Shown here piece by piece: positions 62,661-64,000 of a stretch of 64,000 nt of DNA. The notes below the pieces were generated by a model. It was not told where the DNA came from. It saw nothing but the letters and a program-made list of their open reading frames with translations, and did no database searches. Within the stretch, counting starts at the first letter, position 1. Each line of letters opens with the position of its first letter. The stretch spans positions 1,984,001 through 2,048,000 of the forward strand of contig NZ_CP123448.1 in assembly GCF_030177895.1 (NCBI RefSeq), written 5' to 3'. Both the position numbers and the translations under genes were made by a program. This DNA comes from Kingella negevensis (GTDB lineage: Bacteria; Pseudomonadota; Gammaproteobacteria; Burkholderiales; Neisseriaceae).

Positions 62661-62882
62661 TTATTTGTCAGCCGCTTTCAAAATGGCATACAACTCGTCT
62701 TTCAATGCCAATTTTTGTTGTTTCAATTGTTGCACTTCAGCGTCTGCGGTTGCGCTGGTAACAGGGTTGTTTTCTAAGCCAGTGATTTTGTCGTCCAGTT
62801 CGTTGTGTTGATTAAACAGGCGCGCAAAGTGTGCGTCTTCTTGTTTCAATTTGCTGATTAAATCGCGGTATTCTGGGAACAT
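62661..62882 (-). CDS. YdcH/DUF465-family small protein
   Basis: 73 residues from MFPEYRDLISKLKQEDAHFA. Two helices form a hairpin: the first with RLFNQHNELDDKITGLE, the second with VQQLKQQKLALKDELYAIL. The conserved HxRL-like and KLxLKDEL segments mark DUF465. ATG after AAAGGACAGCTATC. Role unknown. It is divergent from tmk. Confidence 0.82.
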   Translation of the reverse strand: MFPEYRDLISKLKQEDAHFARLFNQHNELDDKITGLENNPVTSATADAEVQQLKQQKLALKDELYAILKAADK

Positions 62883-63012
62883 GATAGCTGTCCTTTTTGA
62901 GAAGAATAGTAAGAAAAGTTTGAATGTGTGGGGATGCCACAGCATTATTCTATAACACTCAATTCCGTTTTGCCATAAAATAGCAAACAAATTTTTAAAC
63001 AAGGAAAAACAG

Positions 63013-63642
63013 ATGACTTCAGCAAAATTTTTAACTTTAGACGGCATTGATGGTGCGGGCAAAACCACGCAGTTGAACGTGATTCGTGATTGGTTTGCAG
63101 CGCGTGATTTGCCTGTTTTGTTTACGCGTGAACCTGGCGGAACGGCATTGGGTGAGGAGTTGCGCCGTTTGCTGCTTGCGCCTGAAACCAAGGTTTCTTT
63201 ATACACAGAAACTTTGTTGATGTTCGCGGCGCGTCGTCAGCATTTGGAAGAGGTGATTTTGCCTGCGTTGGAACAGGGTGTGCATGTGGTTAGTGACCGT
63301 TTCACGGATGCGACTTTTGCCTATCAAGGTGGTGGGCGTGGTGTGCCTGATGAGCAGATTGAAATTTTGGAAACGTGGGTGCAAGGCAGCCTGAAACCTG
63401 ATTTGACGATTTTGTTAGACGTGCCGCTTGAAGTTTCGTTGGCGCGAATTGAGGGCAGCCGTGAGAAAGACCGCTTTGAGCAGGAACAATCGGCGTTTTT
63501 TGAGCGGGTGCGTGCGGCGTATTTCCGTCGTGCAGATGCTGCGCCTGAGCGTTATGCGGTGGTGAACAGCAATCGTGAAAAGCCTGAGGTGAGGGCGGAT
63601 ATTGAGGCGATTTTGGATAGGTTTTTTGGTTTTGCGGATTAA
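63013..63642 (+). CDS. tmk: Thymidylate kinase
   Basis: It phosphorylates dTMP to dTDP; 209 residues. P-loop TLDGIDGAGKTTQLNVI, DRX motif FTREPGGTALGEELR and DRFTDATFAYQGGGRG, and a lid region GSREKDRFEQE. ATG after AAGGAAAAACAG. Confidence 0.97.
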   Translation: MTSAKFLTLDGIDGAGKTTQLNVIRDWFAARDLPVLFTREPGGTALGEELRRLLLAPETKVSLYTETLLMFAARRQHLEEVILPALEQGVHVVSDRFTDATFAYQGGGRGVPDEQIEILETWVQGSLKPDLTILLDVPLEVSLARIEGSREKDRFEQEQSAFFERVRAAYFRRADAAPERYAVVNSNREKPEVRADIEAILDRFFGFAD

Positions 63643-63644
63643 TG

Positions 63645-63683
63645 AAAAAAGCAGTCTGAAAATGATTTTTCAGGCTGCTTTTT
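63645..63683. terminator. Bidirectional DUS-pair terminator, tmk / exonuclease
   Basis: AAAAAAGCAGTCTGAAAA (one base off the DUS) and TTTTCAGGCTGCTTTTT between convergent genes. Confidence 0.8.
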
Positions 63684-63684
63684 G

Positions 63685-64000
63685 TTATTTGAAAGTTGCC
63701 ACTAACGGTGCATGGTCGCTAGGGCGTTCTAAGGCGCGTGGTTTTGTATCCACAAACACGTCTTGCAAACGGGCGGTTAAATCTGCGCTGATAAGCTGGT
63801 GGTCGATGCGCAAACCTAAGCCTTTGGGGAACATGCCACCGCGATAATCCCACCATGTGTAGTGTTTGCCTGTGGGGTGAACGTGGCGCAATGCGTCGGT
63901 TAAACCCAAATCCAGCAGCGTTTGAAACCATGCGCGTTCTTCTGATGAACAGTGGATATGTTCGTGCCATTTAACAGGGTCGTACACATCTTCATCGCTG
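63685..64000 (-). CDS. xthA: Exodeoxyribonuclease III, C-terminal part
   Basis: The final 104 residues of an ExoIII-family AP endonuclease; the gene runs off the window edge (the frame stays open to base 64000: SDEDVYDPVKWHEHIHCS). Catalytic-region motifs GMFPKGLGLRIDHQLIS (Asp) and PSDHAPLVATF (Asp-His) are present. TDALRHVHPTGKHYTWWDYR is typical. Confidence 0.9.
   Translation of the reverse strand, partial: SDEDVYDPVKWHEHIHCSSEERAWFQTLLDLGLTDALRHVHPTGKHYTWWDYRGGMFPKGLGLRIDHQLISADLTARLQDVFVDTKPRALERPSDHAPLVATFK

Overview
The window looks like chromosome of a bacterium of the family Neisseriaceae, outside the genus Neisseria proper and close to the Kingella / Simonsiella / Alysiella group. 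The main reason is the DNA uptake sequence (DUS). The word GCAGCCTGAA, usually inside AGGCAGCCTGAA or, on the other strand, AGGCTGCCTGAA, occurs throughout, both between and inside genes (probably a hundred copies or more; not counted exactly). These are the DUS dialects described for Kingella and Simonsiella, not the GCCGTCTGAA core of Neisseria. Gene content agrees: comEC, a lipoyl-domain lpdA, hprK next to rapZ, kdsC-lptC-lptA-lptB, and small neisserial hypotheticals. I saw no rRNA, tRNA, CRISPR array or prophage.

Layout. 0-0.9 kb: an XRE regulator and a small protein resembling a stand-alone DNA sulfur-binding domain, with tandem operators and a different DUS dialect. 0.9-9 kb: an MFS transporter, mutM, rne facing rluC, and small membrane or hypothetical genes including one broken at a G8 tract. 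9-17.7 kb, mostly minus strand: rapZ-hprK-ptsN, dusA, a roadblock-like gene, uppP, dsbA, a SPOR protein, comM and ubiK. 17.7-21.5 kb, disturbed: a gene split by an IS5-family element, metK, a structured RNA candidate upstream of metK, and a decayed gene. 21.5-34.5 kb: a pseG-pseH fusion, a nuclease-like hypothetical, sdaA, a phosphoethanolamine transferase with rsgA, dinB, recG and glnA. 34.6-37 kb: a tannase/feruloyl-esterase gene split by a second IS5-family element. 37-49 kb, mostly plus strand: folA, ygfZ, a thioesterase-like gene, ppsR, comEC, galM, recO, then the kdsC-lptC-lptA-lptB-rpoN-hpf cluster. 49-64 kb: mnmC (oxidase part), a MetE-like enzyme, an AhpD-like protein, a rhodanese lipoprotein, lpdA, dapC, fpr, serS, miaA, an RDD membrane protein, a permease remnant, an orphan hsdS, a small YdcH-like gene, tmk and the end of an exonuclease III gene.

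How it fits together. Most genes are housekeeping: envelope building (lpt genes, kdsC, uppP, ept), translation and RNA (rne, rluC, miaA, dusA, serS, hpf, rsgA), DNA repair and uptake (mutM, recG, recO, dinB, comEC, comM) and central metabolism. The nitrogen-PTS genes that accompany rpoN in enterobacteria are split here into two clusters about 36 kb apart (ptsN-hprK-rapZ; rpoN-hpf).

Between the genes lie two families of small repeats besides DUS. One is a set of roughly 100-bp elements with TATAGT ends that look like relatives of the Correia elements of Neisseria. The other is a large set of GTAG- or GGAG-footed palindromes resembling REP sequences. Inverted DUS pairs close many transcription units and probably act as terminators. 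Coordinates and translations were read by eye from the sequence; no database search was run.
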